A stretch of 64,000 nucleotides of DNA, taken from the NCBI GenBank assembly GCA_964017155.1, contig OZ024854.1, positions 20,017,601 to 20,081,600 on the forward strand, read 5' to 3'. Source of the stretch: Oasisia sp. SBJ-2009 (Eukaryota; Annelida; Polychaeta; Sabellida; Siboglinidae). This document shows positions 43,765-49,760 of this stretch, in pieces; position 1 is the stretch's first letter; every line of letters starts with the position of its first letter. A model generated the notes under the pieces. That model had not been told where the DNA came from, did no database searches, and saw only the letters and a list, made by a program, of their open reading frames with translations. The position numbers were made by a program, and so were the translations under genes.

Positions 43765-46700
43765 TATGTGTAGTTGTGAGTGTGTTAGAGGTAGGTGTTC
43801 ATGTCTGTGTGTTAGAGGTAGGTGTTGGTGTGAGTGTGTTAGAGGTAGGTGTTGGTGTGAGTGTGTTAGAGATATGTGTTTGTGTGTCATAACAATGTGT
43901 GAGTGATTTATATGCTGTTGCAAATACATGTATGCCAGTGGAATATGTATGTTACAGAAATATGTATGTGTTGTGTTTTACACTGCAGTATCACACTACG
44001 AGTGTGTTACAAGAATACTTAATTATGTTAGAAAGGGCCATACCTCATAGGTACCTTGCAATAACATCTATCATGTTACAAGAACATGTTGATGTATTAC
44101 AAGAACTCCAATGTGTGTTACAAGAAAGCATGTCGCATTGACAGATGTGGCGAGGGGCCCTGGCCCGGATACGATACAAGAAGATGAGCTCCATCTACAA
44201 GATCATGAACGCATACCGCAAGTACAAGCTGCGATCATACGTTTGGAAGCTTGTTGAACTCTTCCAGTGAGTTGTTAACTGTGGTACTTCAGAATAGAGA
44301 CATCCTACTGTTCATTTCAAGATCCTTTCATTTTAAAGAAAGGATTGTATGATAGTCATATTCCTTCATTATATCCTTCATTATATTGGATGTTAAGTGA
44401 AATTTATCAGGAGAATTTCAGTTGTTTCTGTGATAAGACAACAAATCAATCACTTCTTCCCATAAGACCCTGCCTCATTAAAGTAGCTAAAGTAGGTGTT
44501 TGTTGACAGTTCACTCTGTGCAGTGGTAGTGCAGGTTTAAAGATATGACATGTAAAGTACCAGAATTTAATTTCTAAGCTGTTCATTTTATTCTTTTTTG
44601 TAAACCAAGGGAGTGTGTATTGGTTTTCCCCATATTTGTATAACATGGCCTGTAAGTGTGTCACGATACATGGCGAGACTGCATGGGACTGGAGCTGATT
44701 AGGGACAGGACACGAATAATATTCTAATGACAGTTGTAGTTTCTGACAGATGAATACTAGGAAAATCAGGTCATAAATATCTTGTGCTATAGCTTTCTTA
44801 TCTTAAATGTCCCATTTAATATTGAATTTGCCATGCTGTCATAGACAACGATTTACGTACCGTAGATGGTATTAAATATCTTAGACAGTATGTGTCTTCT
44901 ACGGGATTTGCATTTTACATTGCTGTATGTTGTGGTTTCACAACAGTTCGATAAGCACTTATTTAGACAAGTTGTCTAAGTGCACATAATCACACAAGTA
45001 CACATTTGCCCCAAAACAGGTCGTACTGCGAGAAAGATGGGATTCTTCGTTACTTGTCAAGATCGCCAAACACAACTACAAGCCGCTAATGCCATGACAA
45101 CCATGTCTAATAATCGATTAAAATGCATGATTTCCATGATCATTCTTATCGGCAAAGTGTCCCACAGCTTTTGCTTGTAATTAATTATCCTTTGGAAAAT
45201 ATAGCTATAGACAGAATTTGGGGACAGCCCGATTATTACAACCAAAAACAAAACAAAGTCCTATCTTTTAACATGGAGAAAATGGACTTCCTGCCCCCAA
45301 GTGCCCCCAACCTCACTTTTGAACACAAGACTTACATGGCCTATGCATGTAAATCAGCATGGTGTGATTTGACTTGGGATAAACATTGAACCCTGTTGTA
45401 GGAATGTCAAGTCGCAGAGGGATTATGGGAAGAGCATCCGGTGGCCCAAGCCACCCCAGGTGCTGGCGTCATATGTCGAAACCCTACAGAAGGTGCACCG
45501 CAGGTAGGCGAAGTCATGACACGTCACTAGAAGGTAGTAGATGTCATAACATGTCACTAGAAGGTAGTAGATGTCATAACATGTCACTAGAAGGTAGTAG
45601 ATGTCATAACATGTCACTAGAAGGTATGTGGCATCATGATGTGTCACAAGAAGGTAATATATGTCACAGTGTGTCACTAGACGATGTGACATTATGACAT
45701 GTCACAAGCTTATAGTAGATGTCATAACATGTCACTAGAAGATATGTGATATCATGACATGTCACTAAAAAGTAGTAGATGTCATAACTTGTCACTATAA
45801 GATATATAATATAATGACACGTCACTAAAAATAGTAGATGTCATAACTTGTCATTATAAGACATGATATCATGATGTATCACTAGAAGGTAGAAGGCATC
45901 ATAACATGTCACTAGAAGATATGTAATATCATGACATATCACTAAAAAGTAGTAGATGTCATAACTTGACACTATAAGATATGTGATATCACTAGAAGCT
46001 TCTAGACATAATGTGTCACTAGAAGATAGTTGATAACATGATGTCCCATTAGAAGGTAGCAGACATCATGAAATATCATTAGCTGTGTTGTTTCTCTATG
46101 AGTTGAGTGGTATGTGTTAATTCTTGCCTTGTTGTTTCCTTTGTCTGGGACGAGGGTGACATGGATAATGATAAGGATCCCAGATTTTTTATTTTCTTCA
46201 TCCATCATTGAAACTATTTCATTGCTGTTGTGTGTCCACCATCTGTCTCCAGGCCTATTTATTTGGTCTTGCTCATCCCCGGCCTACCCGCTATGCCAGT
46301 CCTCTCCATGCAGTCTTCCCCATCTACACTGCATCTTTCCTTGTCTACCTGAACGAAACAGTAATAAAATAAAAGCTAGTCATATATCCAGATAAAGCAT
46401 TAACAAATATGCAGCATGTGATAAAATAAATAAACAGAGTTAAATTATATAAAAAATAAGTCAGAAATGTTAAATAAATAAAGGTCAGTGTCATTAAAGG
46501 ATCATTGCTGCAGTGAGTTGCAGTCTATGGTAAATGTGCAAAGGAAACATGGTCACATGACGACTGTTGTTTCTCCCCACCAGGTGGCGTGGCTACATGA
46601 TCTTGAAGCCGATTCCTGAGAAGGATCGCCCAATGCTTCAGCTGAAGATCTTCGCTGCCGAGGCCTTCAAGGGGGGGCGTAAGGAGTGGGGGTACAAGCG

Positions 46701-48269
46701 GCGTTGGGAGGGTAACTACCTCATGAATGTAAGTCATCATATCCTCATTATTTTTTTCTACAGAGTATTCTTTTTTGTAATATTTTGCTCTTGATTTATG
46801 TATAAATCCCAAATTTTCCGAAACTCCAGTTTATATATGAATGCCTGATTTTCCGACACTTACATATAAATACCCAATTTTTCGAGACCCTCTGATTCGC
46901 CTATGAATCTCCTGCATTGATGGTTCTCATTTCTCAAACTTAACATGTATGCTAACATCAATCTCCACCGTGTGAATAATTTCATTCAGCACATAACATT
47001 TAAATTTCCAGTCCCAGGAGAATGGCAATACGTCGGCGTACTTGTCATCTGTCAACTCTCTCAAGACCACCGACCAGTTCAACCGCGTTCTCTTCTCGGG
47101 CGTTGTCAAGAAGGTGAGGATGTGACCTTTGTTGTTTTATTCATTTACATTAACATGCCAACTTGGATGTGTTGTAAGTGTATCTCCTCCTGTGTCAAAG
47201 TTCACTTGTCTCGTATTATGTCTGTTCATGTTTTTGAACCTTTGGCTTCTAATCTACCAACTGGAGGTGTATTTAAAGAAAAGTTGACAGCTCCTCTGCC
47301 CTGAATTGACCAAGCAGTAATTTGTAACGGGAAGTCTGCTGTCCACAACGTGGGAAAGTGAAACATCAAAGGGTATTGTGGTTAACTCTGCTCACCTCGA
47401 CATTATTGCCAATCGGTTTGTTTCGAAACTGGATGTTTTGTTTGCTGAACTGTTATTTGAACTGTTGCAGGCAGACTTTTTCAAATTGCGAACCTTGTTC
47501 TGAGCTTAATAATGTAACTACCCGGGGTAAACACAAATTGTTAGGCAGTAAACCTTCAACGTGCATGTAATAATATTAAATGAAAACAATCAAACCTAAG
47601 CACTGGCACTCTTGCTTAAAAATATAATGATACATATTAAAAGTATTTCAGAGTTATCACATTTGTCACTTGTGCTATTTTATTCTAGAGGACCTGTCTC
47701 CAGTTTTAAAGAATTGAAACATGAAACACACTGCTTTATAGGGTGACATGGTGGCAATGATTTTAACAAAATCTAAATATAGTAACAGTGATAACTGTGT
47801 CTTTGTTGATCCAAAGAGGGGCGCTAGTTAGGTTACTCGTTGAGTGTACCGACTTCATATGTCTACAGGAAGTTTGTATTGTGATGATTAAAGTGCTGAT
47901 GTTATATGCGGGTCTATGTATATAATGTTTTTGTGTGGCAAGAGAGAATGGTGAAGTTAGATGATGAAGGTTTTGCATAGTGTCATACATCACTATTTTG
48001 AAGCCATGCCATAGAACCTTCAGTTACAGGTTGTAAGCACATCATAATGTCCTTGTCTCGTGTTCTCACAGCCATTGTTGTTTTTTGCGAGCCAGGTCAA
48101 CAAGTTCAATAAGACAGCAGATCGGGCAGTCTGCTTCACTGACAAGTTCATCTACAAGTTGGACCCCAAAAAGGGTTTCAAGGCCATGAAGAAAGGAACG
48201 TCCATCACCAGTGTGAGTGAACAGACTGGCTGTATCTTTGCTGAGAATTAACTTAGTTGAATAAATGTG

Positions 48270-48308
<39 letters not shown>

Positions 48309-49760
48309 ATGCGTGCATGCATGCTGTACCGTTGAGGTGATTGTAAGGTTATACATGTGTATAGAGTTGATGCAACATAATGGACGGACGGACGGACGGA
48401 CGGACGGACGGACGGACGGACGGACGGACGGACGGACGGACGGACGGACGGACGGACGGACGGACGGACGGACGGACGGACGGACGGACGGACGGACGGA
48501 CGGACGGACGGACGGACGGACGGACGGACGGACGGACGGACGGACGGACGGACGGACGGACGGACGGACGGACGGACGGATTTTATTTCAATAATAAAAC
48601 AAATACTGATATAGGATGTCTACCAGAAAACCATTATCTTACTCCACACTCATCACATAGATGACCACTGTGACTGTCCACTGCTTCAGATGACAGGTGT
48701 GAGTGTGAGTCCCGGCAGTGACCAGCTGGTGATCATTCACCTGGAGGGCGGCAATGACCTGGTGCTGTGCCTGGAGAGCAAGGACCACGAGGACAGGGTG
48801 GGGGAGCTCATCGGGACCCTCTGTAAACTGTGGCACGGGTGAGTGGGGGAACGGGGCCGGGCGGGGCGGGGCGGGGTGTGGCCTGCTTGTGAAGAGAGCC
48901 ACGTTTGTATTGCCTTCGTATTGACCTGAGGTTAGGGGTCAAAATGTAACCCCTGGACACACAGATAAGTAGCCTTAATGTGTTACTCAGCCACATGAAA
49001 CATCACTAGTCCACTTGTGGTGAACATCACTAGTTCGTTTGTGGTGAATATCGCTGAATTGTGGAACTTTTATTTAAATTTGTCAACACATCTTCATTGT
49101 TGTTTAAACATAAACATTTTATAAACAAATAAATGACAATTTCATAACTGATGACACAACGTAATTAGTTTAATCAAAGAACTAAAAATAGCTACTCGCC
49201 CAGGGAACTAATGTTGGCCAAAGGTTCTCATCCCCTGGCATTTCTGCTCACCTCAGGCAAGCCGCTGAACTTTAAATTCTTTCGCTGCCAGTTGGAAAAC
49301 AATTCAAATGTGATAAATTTATCACATTTTATTAATTAACTATTTTGCAGGCATGTTGACAAGTATAATATTATTATATGGATGTTAAATTCCTTCTCTC
49401 TGAGACAGTTATTGTTTTGGACCATTGGTGACATTACGATGTATGACCGATTGATTATATGCCATTCCATGAAACACAGCAGGCAATGAATACCTGCCTA
49501 CACTAATACAAAATTTCAAATAAAGTTAGTAATATAGAGTTCAAGAAATGGAAATTGAAACTGAAACCTGTGTGCTGAGTCGACACTTTCTGTGCAGGAC
49601 ACACAAGAAGGACTTGCGCGTTACCGTGGCGACTCGGCTGAACTGCATGCTGGGAGGGAAGGCGCGTGAGATCGGTGTGCAGACGCAGACGGGCGATGGG
49701 GTCACGACCTTTCAGAAGAACGGCAACGGCCTGATGCTTATGTGGTCAGACGCACACTGA
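1120..49760 (+). CDS. MYO1D: Unconventional myosin-Id (class I myosin), complete 23-exon gene
   Basis: Single-headed actin motor that links membranes to actin. Coding exons: 1120-1217, 4791-4999, 22421-22514, 22675-22840, 24046-24099, 25557-25652, 34342-34461, 34942-35145, 35858-36000, 36647-36761, 38612-38722, 39063-39122, 39473-39618, 41530-41662, 42123-42289, 42825-43032, 44145-44266, 45402-45503, 46584-46728, 47012-47113, 48096-48212, 48690-48838, 49598-49760. They sum to 3024 nt with matching phases throughout (1007 aa plus stop); human MYO1D is about the same length. Visible: P-loop GESGAGKT (103-110), switch [10 protein letters not shown] (157-165), switch II DIYGFE (384-389), actin-binding region, two IQ motifs (about 700-740), and a basic TH1 tail with a PH-like part (about 865-975). 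The junction regions align closely with vertebrate MYO1D as I remember it, so Id (or the Id/Ig ancestor) is preferred over other class I types. Intron 5 uses a GC donor; all others are GT-AG. Exon joins were made by eye; no transcript was available. Confidence 0.97.
1218..4790 (+). other. MYO1D intron 1
   Basis: AT-rich. Apart from two imperfect copies of a GTAATGTCAAAGGTGACA-like motif at about 1972-2015, I see no gene, RNA or mobile element. Confidence 0.7.
4791..4999 (+). CDS. MYO1D: MYO1D exon 2, motor N-terminal part
   Basis: Residues 33-103. Contains [16 protein letters not shown] and [20 protein letters not shown], the strongly conserved transducer and nucleotide-pocket region of class I myosins. 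Acceptor TTTCAG, donor CAG|GTACGA. The exon stops one base into the first Gly codon of the P-loop, so the ATP-binding loop is split by the 17.4-kb intron 2. Confidence 0.97.
8720..8764. repeat. (GGGGGA)n purine tract
   Basis: Short GGGGGA repeat just before the 34-bp minisatellite. G-runs make it a quadruplex candidate. Confidence 0.85.
8789..9527. repeat. 34-bp minisatellite, 22 units, each with an 8-bp inverted repeat
   Basis: Tandem 34-bp units, about 22 by eye. Each unit carries CACTGCAC, the spacer AGACAGAG, then GTGCAGTG: perfect 8-bp arms around an 8-base loop. Variant units have CTACAC in the left arm or GTGTAG in the right. From about 9030 to 9400 the variants recur every three units (102 bp), a higher-order repeat. 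The 34-residue protein repeat on the minus strand is a by-product of the period, not a gene. Confidence 0.97.
10844..10904. repeat. Perfect 17-bp inverted repeat (hairpin, 27-base loop)
   Basis: Arms AAATGAAATCTAGGCTA (10844-10860) and TAGCCTAGATTTCATTT (10888-10904) are exact reverse complements. No target-site duplication is evident, so it may be a hairpin or a MITE relic. Confidence 0.85.
14205..14562 (-). mobile_element. tRNA-derived SINE, copy A
   Basis: On the minus strand it starts at about 14562 with an A-box-like TGGCTCAGGGGTAGAGC and a B box GGTTCGAATCC (reverse complement of GGATTCGAACC at 14498-14508). A body with CACTCTACATTGCTCCAGTT-like sequence and an ATTAATTG/C motif follows, then a tail with AAAGCGCTTTGAGCGG and GCGCTATGTAAG. 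The same body and tail recur at three other sites in the window. Confidence 0.85.
14786..15140. repeat. Degenerate GTTGGCATGACCCAGCAAGA repeat
   Basis: About a dozen imperfect copies of a motif near GTTGGCATGACCCAGCA with irregular spacing. Likely an old decayed minisatellite. Confidence 0.7.
17150..17330. repeat. ATGC/ACAC low-complexity tract
   Basis: CATGCATGCATGTATGCCATG-like and CACACATGCACA runs, alternating purine-pyrimidine. Confidence 0.7.
17672..17898 (+). mobile_element. SINE copy C, head truncated
   Basis: Shares CAAGGTTTTTCACTCTACAT, CAGTTCACTCAGCTG, CCTGGCTATAG, TTAATTGCA and the tail pattern GTAAAGTGTA...GGACTGGATAC...TACAAGGA with the other copies, on the plus strand. No tRNA-like head is recognisable. 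Confidence 0.75.
21262..21279. repeat. 18-bp perfect palindrome
   Basis: AATCATGAATTCATGATT is its own reverse complement. No further context. Confidence 0.8.
22421..22514 (+). CDS. MYO1D: MYO1D exon 3, P-loop
   Basis: Residues 103-134. Completes the Walker A loop [12 protein letters not shown], followed by [20 protein letters not shown]. Acceptor TTGCAG, donor AAG|GTACTT, phase 2 out. Confidence 0.97.
22675..22840 (+). CDS. MYO1D: MYO1D exon 4, switch I
   Basis: Residues 134-189. Contains [20 protein letters not shown], the switch I region that coordinates ATP and magnesium, and ends NNYLLEK in phase 0. Intron 3 (22515-22674) is only 160 bases. Confidence 0.97.
22841..24045 (+). other. MYO1D intron 4
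   Basis: AT-rich first half with a G-rich stretch at 23250-23320 (GGGGGG and GGAGATGGAGGG runs). The last 560 bases are the 27-bp array that runs to the exon 5 acceptor. No gene. Confidence 0.8.
23484..24045 (+). repeat. 27-bp minisatellite ending at the exon 5 splice acceptor
   Basis: About 21 near-identical 27-bp units of the form TTGTTGTTGCCATCTT followed by ATATTAATACA. The last unit is cut after CATCTT and followed by CCAG, the acceptor itself. Every unit therefore holds a branch-point-like TATTAAT and a T-rich tract, but only the last has AG; its TTAAT A lies about 25 bases before that AG. The 27-bp period leaves long open frames (LLLPSYINT repeats), but the frame in register with exon 5 has a TAA in each unit, so the array is intronic. 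Confidence 0.96.
24046..24099 (+). CDS. MYO1D: MYO1D exon 5, 54-nt exon with a GC donor
   Basis: Residues 190-207, [18 protein letters not shown], matching the SRV..QQ.GERSFHSFYQ block of class I myosins in frame with exons 4 and 6. The acceptor CTTCCAG is the end of a 27-bp tandem array, with no unique sequence between array and exon. The donor reads CAG|GCAAGTAC, a typical strong GC-AG site; no GT donor would keep the conserved reading. Confidence 0.93.
24343..25196. mobile_element. Non-autonomous DNA transposon, TTAA target site, THAP relic (Kolobok-like)
   Basis: Terminal inverted repeats of about 99 bp (24343-24441 and 25098-25196) with about 5 mismatches, starting AGGCAAAA and running through GTGGCATACACCTAATAGAG. 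TTAA flanks both ends (24339-24342, 25197-25200), consistent with a 4-bp target duplication. Inside is a dead THAP-like zinc-finger reading. Kolobok elements are known for TTAA targets and THAP-bearing proteins; piggyBac also uses TTAA but lacks THAP. P elements make 8-bp duplications, so they fit less well. High terminus similarity suggests fairly recent insertion. Confidence 0.88.
24693..24855 (+). pseudogene. Degraded THAP domain inside the TTAA element
   Basis: The frame starts [12 protein letters not shown], the CxxxxC opening of a THAP domain, then meets TGA/TAG/TGA. Further on, [11 protein letters not shown], a stop, then EKCFE gives the CxxHF...CFE closing half of the C2CH finger. Spacing (about 40-45 codons between halves) suits THAP. 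Several in-frame stops make it non-functional. Confidence 0.75.
25557..25652 (+). CDS. MYO1D: MYO1D exon 6, upper 50K region
   Basis: Residues 208-239, starting [10 protein letters not shown] and ending NQAGDAK. It aligns over its whole 32-residue length with LLQGGSEQ...AQLK of vertebrate MYO1D, but is less conserved than its neighbours. Acceptor TTGTAG, donor AAG|GTGGGC, phase 0 at both ends. Confidence 0.93.
27800..28110. repeat. TG/GTGC array with a duplicated block of about 80 bp
   Basis: GTGCGTGCGTGC and TGTGTG runs. A block starting GTGCATGCATGTTTATGTGT at about 27945 recurs at about 28020 almost unchanged. Alternating purine-pyrimidine sequence of this length is a Z-DNA candidate. Cys/Val and His/Thr open frames here are artefacts. 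Confidence 0.9.
28205..28255. repeat. 15-bp direct repeat, 3 copies
   Basis: CCCTGTTACAGAGGT occurs three times head to tail, followed by a partial CCCTG. Confidence 0.9.
29449..29497. repeat. (AT)n microsatellite
   Basis: About 48 bases of AT repeat, then imperfect TACATACATATAC. Confidence 0.9.
30214..30596. mobile_element. 383-bp MITE with long inverted termini and TTAA flanks
   Basis: Inverted termini of nearly 100 bp: 5' AGGGGCACTGTATGGGATTG at 30214 and its reverse complement ending 30596, with inner blocks GCAAAATTTGGCCGACCC and TACCTAAAAATATCTTGTTG on both arms. Both ends abut TTAA (30210-30213, 30597-30600). The roughly 190-bp centre has no coding sign. Non-autonomous TTAA-targeting DNA transposon (piggyBac- or Kolobok-type); its sequence is unrelated to the element at 24343. 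Confidence 0.92.
31139..31204 (+). other. Possible in-frame cassette exon of MYO1D (unproven)
   Basis: After a good acceptor TTTCACAG, 66 bases read openly as 22 codons ([19 protein letters not shown], then HYK) and end at AAG|GTGCCA, a possible donor. The segment is phase 0 to 0, so it would insert cleanly between exons 6 and 7. The stretch 31139-31280 is GC-richer than its surroundings. I do not recognise the peptide. It could be a fossil of another element; the open frame continues past the donor to 31306. Confidence 0.3.
31727..31866. repeat. 31-bp tandem repeat, about 4 copies
   Basis: Units start CTGTGACCTTGACTAATCAC and contain an E-box-like CACGTG in three copies (CACTGG in one). Confidence 0.9.
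34342..34461 (+). CDS. MYO1D: MYO1D exon 7
   Basis: Residues 240-279, [13 protein letters not shown] through VAAVLHL, matching the INDAAEFR...ILAAILHLG region. Acceptor is CCAAG with a poor pyrimidine tract, chosen because the upstream frame stops aligning there and exon 6 aligns up to it. Donor CTT|GTAAGT. Confidence 0.9.
34942..35145 (+). CDS. MYO1D: MYO1D exon 8
   Basis: Residues 280-347, [16 protein letters not shown] to RRGRDAFAK, the upper 50K domain including the surface loop upstream of DAFAK. Noticeably GC-richer than the flanking introns. Phase 0 at both ends. Confidence 0.97.
35858..36000 (+). CDS. MYO1D: MYO1D exon 9, switch II
   Basis: Residues 348-395, [16 protein letters not shown] to [19 protein letters not shown] is switch II. 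Ends phase 2 (AG|GTCGGT), completed by C of exon 10 to give Ser395. Confidence 0.97.
36647..36761 (+). CDS. MYO1D: MYO1D exon 10
   Basis: Residues 395-433, [20 protein letters not shown] to EGIQWEH, the relay helix region. The donor CAC|GTGAGTACTCC is itself the first unit of a roughly 1.2-kb minisatellite. Confidence 0.97.
36762..37985 (+). repeat. Minisatellite made of the exon 10 splice donor, about 50 units
   Basis: The array begins exactly at the donor GT: first unit GTGAGTACTCCAGGGGTGGG, then units of 22-27 bp of the form GTAAGTACTCCAGGGGTGAG plus GGTGT. I count about 50 units by eye; roughly 30 keep GTAAGT and the rest have TTAAGT. Each unit also holds CTCCAG, an acceptor-like motif, and G-runs. 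A block of about six units (from about 37320) recurs once (from about 37450), a higher-order duplication. Decayed copies continue to about 38230. Confidence 0.96.
38308..38425. repeat. (TA)n microsatellite
   Basis: About 118 bases of TA repeat interrupted once by TACATATATATATATGTATG. Confidence 0.95.
38612..38722 (+). CDS. MYO1D: MYO1D exon 11
   Basis: Residues 434-470, [17 protein letters not shown] to [10 protein letters not shown], lower 50K domain. Acceptor TTGTCAG, donor AAG|GTCAGT, phase 0 at both ends. Confidence 0.97.
38723..39472 (+). other. MYO1D introns 11 and 12 with exon 12 between
   Basis: Introns 38723-39062 and 39123-39472 are unremarkable AT-rich sequence; no repeat or gene seen. 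Confidence 0.7.
39063..39122 (+). CDS. MYO1D: MYO1D exon 12, 60-nt exon
   Basis: Residues 471-490, [20 protein letters not shown], matching MFLEALNSKLGKHAHFSSRK of vertebrate MYO1D as remembered. Acceptor TTTCAG, donor AAG|GTTTGT. Confidence 0.96.
39473..39618 (+). CDS. MYO1D: MYO1D exon 13
   Basis: Residues 491-539, [20 protein letters not shown] to [13 protein letters not shown]. Contains HYAGEV and FIDKNNDTL, the conserved lower 50K strand and actin-interface helix. Donor CAG|GTGAGA. Confidence 0.97.
39893..41385 (+). repeat. 1.5-kb homopyrimidine block: 30-bp minisatellite plus (CT)n/(TCTG)n
   Basis: In intron 13 (39619-41529) the plus strand is almost only C and T. Pure pyrimidine runs: 39957-40435 (479 bases), 40437-40795 (359) and 40797-41009 (213). 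From about 40140 the unit is 30 bp (CCCTCCCTCCCCTTCTCTCT then CCTCTCTTCT), close to 30 copies. From 41070 it becomes CTCTCTGTCTCTC repeat. The very long Pro/Ser/Leu open frames, and Arg/Glu/Gly frames on the other strand, are composition artefacts. Confidence 0.97.
41530..41662 (+). CDS. MYO1D: MYO1D exon 14, loop 2 region
   Basis: Residues 539-583, [20 protein letters not shown] to [12 protein letters not shown], aligning with SSNPVLKNMWPEG...TEVTKRP. The upstream 1.5-kb pyrimidine block ends about 140 bases before the acceptor TTACAG. Confidence 0.97.
41663..42122 (+). other. MYO1D intron 14
   Basis: AT-rich, with a short TATGTATG run at 42055-42085 close to the exon 15 acceptor. Nothing else. 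Confidence 0.7.
42123..42289 (+). CDS. MYO1D: MYO1D exon 15, SH1 helix and converter start
   Basis: Residues 584-639, [19 protein letters not shown] to [16 protein letters not shown] and [17 protein letters not shown] are near-invariant in class I myosins. Confidence 0.98.
42360..42772 (-). mobile_element. SINE copy B with an internal insertion of about 130 bases
   Basis: Minus-strand copy of the same SINE. The head lies near 42772 (B-box-like reverse complement of GGATTTGAATCC at 42710-42721). The body has CCGCCCAAGG, GTGAAC, CATATCCACCA-like sequence and ATTAATGCATGAAGGCTGCG, matching copy A. The tail near 42371-42415 (ATATAGCTCC...GGGGCACTTTACAA) is separated from the body by extra AT-rich sequence. 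It fills most of intron 15 (42290-42824). Confidence 0.75.
42825..43032 (+). CDS. MYO1D: MYO1D exon 16, converter
   Basis: Residues 639-708, [20 protein letters not shown] to CLTLQT, including [20 protein letters not shown], the end of the converter. The last residues begin the first IQ motif, which exon 17 completes. Confidence 0.97.
43430..43885. repeat. GTTAGAGGTAGGTGTTGGTG minisatellite with two (GT)n expansions
   Basis: About ten imperfect units of TGTTAGAGGTAGGTGTTGGT, with (GT)n runs at about 43459-43515 and 43690-43758. Lies in intron 16 (43033-44144). Imperfect TGTTACAAGAA copies at 43950-44130 continue to within about 15 bases of the exon 17 acceptor. Confidence 0.92.
44145..44266 (+). 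CDS. MYO1D: MYO1D exon 17, neck with IQ motifs
   Basis: Residues 709-749. With exon 16 it forms IQ1 ([11 protein letters not shown]) and then IQ2 ([11 protein letters not shown]), the calmodulin light-chain sites; vertebrate MYO1D also has two. The donor is placed at TTCCA|GTGAGT so that exon 18 supplies the last base of Gln749. Confidence 0.95.
44267..45401 (+). other. MYO1D intron 17
   Basis: AT-rich; no repeat, gene or element recognised. Confidence 0.65.
45402..45503 (+). CDS. MYO1D: MYO1D exon 18, tail start
   Basis: Residues 749-783, [20 protein letters not shown] to LQKVHR, matching VKTMRDYGKHVKWPSPPKVL. The donor GCAG|GTAGGCG is the first unit of a 30-bp minisatellite. Confidence 0.95.
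45504..46085 (+). repeat. 30-bp minisatellite made of the exon 18 splice donor
   Basis: Unit 1 (GTAGGCGAAGTCATGACACG then TCACTAGAAG) starts exactly at the donor GT. Units at 45534, 45564 and 45594 follow in perfect 30-bp register as GTAGTAGATGTCATAACATG then TCACTAGAAG; the next, at 45624, reads GTATGTGG. Each junction therefore reads AG|GT. Later units decay in length and sequence until about 46085, roughly 18-20 in all. The rest of intron 18 (to 46583) shows nothing. Confidence 0.94.
46584..46728 (+). CDS. MYO1D: MYO1D exon 19, TH1 tail
   Basis: Residues 783-831, [20 protein letters not shown] to [10 protein letters not shown], with the [20 protein letters not shown] basic stretch typical of class I TH1 domains that bind acidic phospholipids. 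Confidence 0.97.
46797..46915. repeat. Degenerate repeat of about 38 bp, 3 copies
   Basis: ATATAAATGCCCAATTTTCC-like units, each followed by GARAC and CTC, three imperfect copies in intron 19. Confidence 0.65.
47012..47113 (+). CDS. MYO1D: MYO1D exon 20, TH1 tail
   Basis: Residues 832-865, [20 protein letters not shown] to FSGVVKK. Phase 0 at both ends; acceptor TTTCCAG, donor AAG|GTGAGG. Confidence 0.95.
47114..48095 (+). other. MYO1D intron 20
   Basis: No recognised gene, element or tandem repeat. Confidence 0.65.
48096..48212 (+). CDS. MYO1D: MYO1D exon 21, TH1 tail, PH-like part
   Basis: Residues 866-904, [20 protein letters not shown] to MKKGTSITS, matching [24 protein letters not shown] of vertebrate MYO1D. 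Donor AGT|GTGAGT. Confidence 0.97.
48264..48325. repeat. (GTGC)n microsatellite
   Basis: GTGCGTGCGTGC run of about 60 bases, ending GCATGCATGC, in intron 21. Confidence 0.92.
48382..48580. repeat. (GGAC)n, 199 bases without interruption
   Basis: Nearly 50 perfect copies of GGAC in intron 21, 110 bases before the exon 22 acceptor. The Gly-Arg-Thr-Asp repeat frame across it is an artefact. Confidence 0.98.
48690..48838 (+). CDS. MYO1D: MYO1D exon 22, TH1 tail
   Basis: Residues 905-954, [20 protein letters not shown] to LCKLWHG, matching LTGLSVSNGKDQLVVFH. Donor CACGG|GTGAGT followed by a short GGGGC-rich run. Confidence 0.96.
48839..49597 (+). other. MYO1D intron 22
   Basis: Starts with a short GGGGC-rich run (48845-48880), then ordinary AT-rich sequence. 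Confidence 0.7.
49598..49760 (+). CDS. MYO1D: MYO1D exon 23, C-terminus and stop
   Basis: Residues 954-1007, [20 protein letters not shown] to [10 protein letters not shown], stop TGA at 49758. Vertebrate MYO1D also ends in a V.V.TRLN... strand and a short hydrophobic C-terminus. Confidence 0.95.

Noticed and set aside
48265..48664. (GRTD)n and Cys/Val repeat proteins
   Set aside because: Translations of (GGAC)n and (GTGC)n microsatellites.
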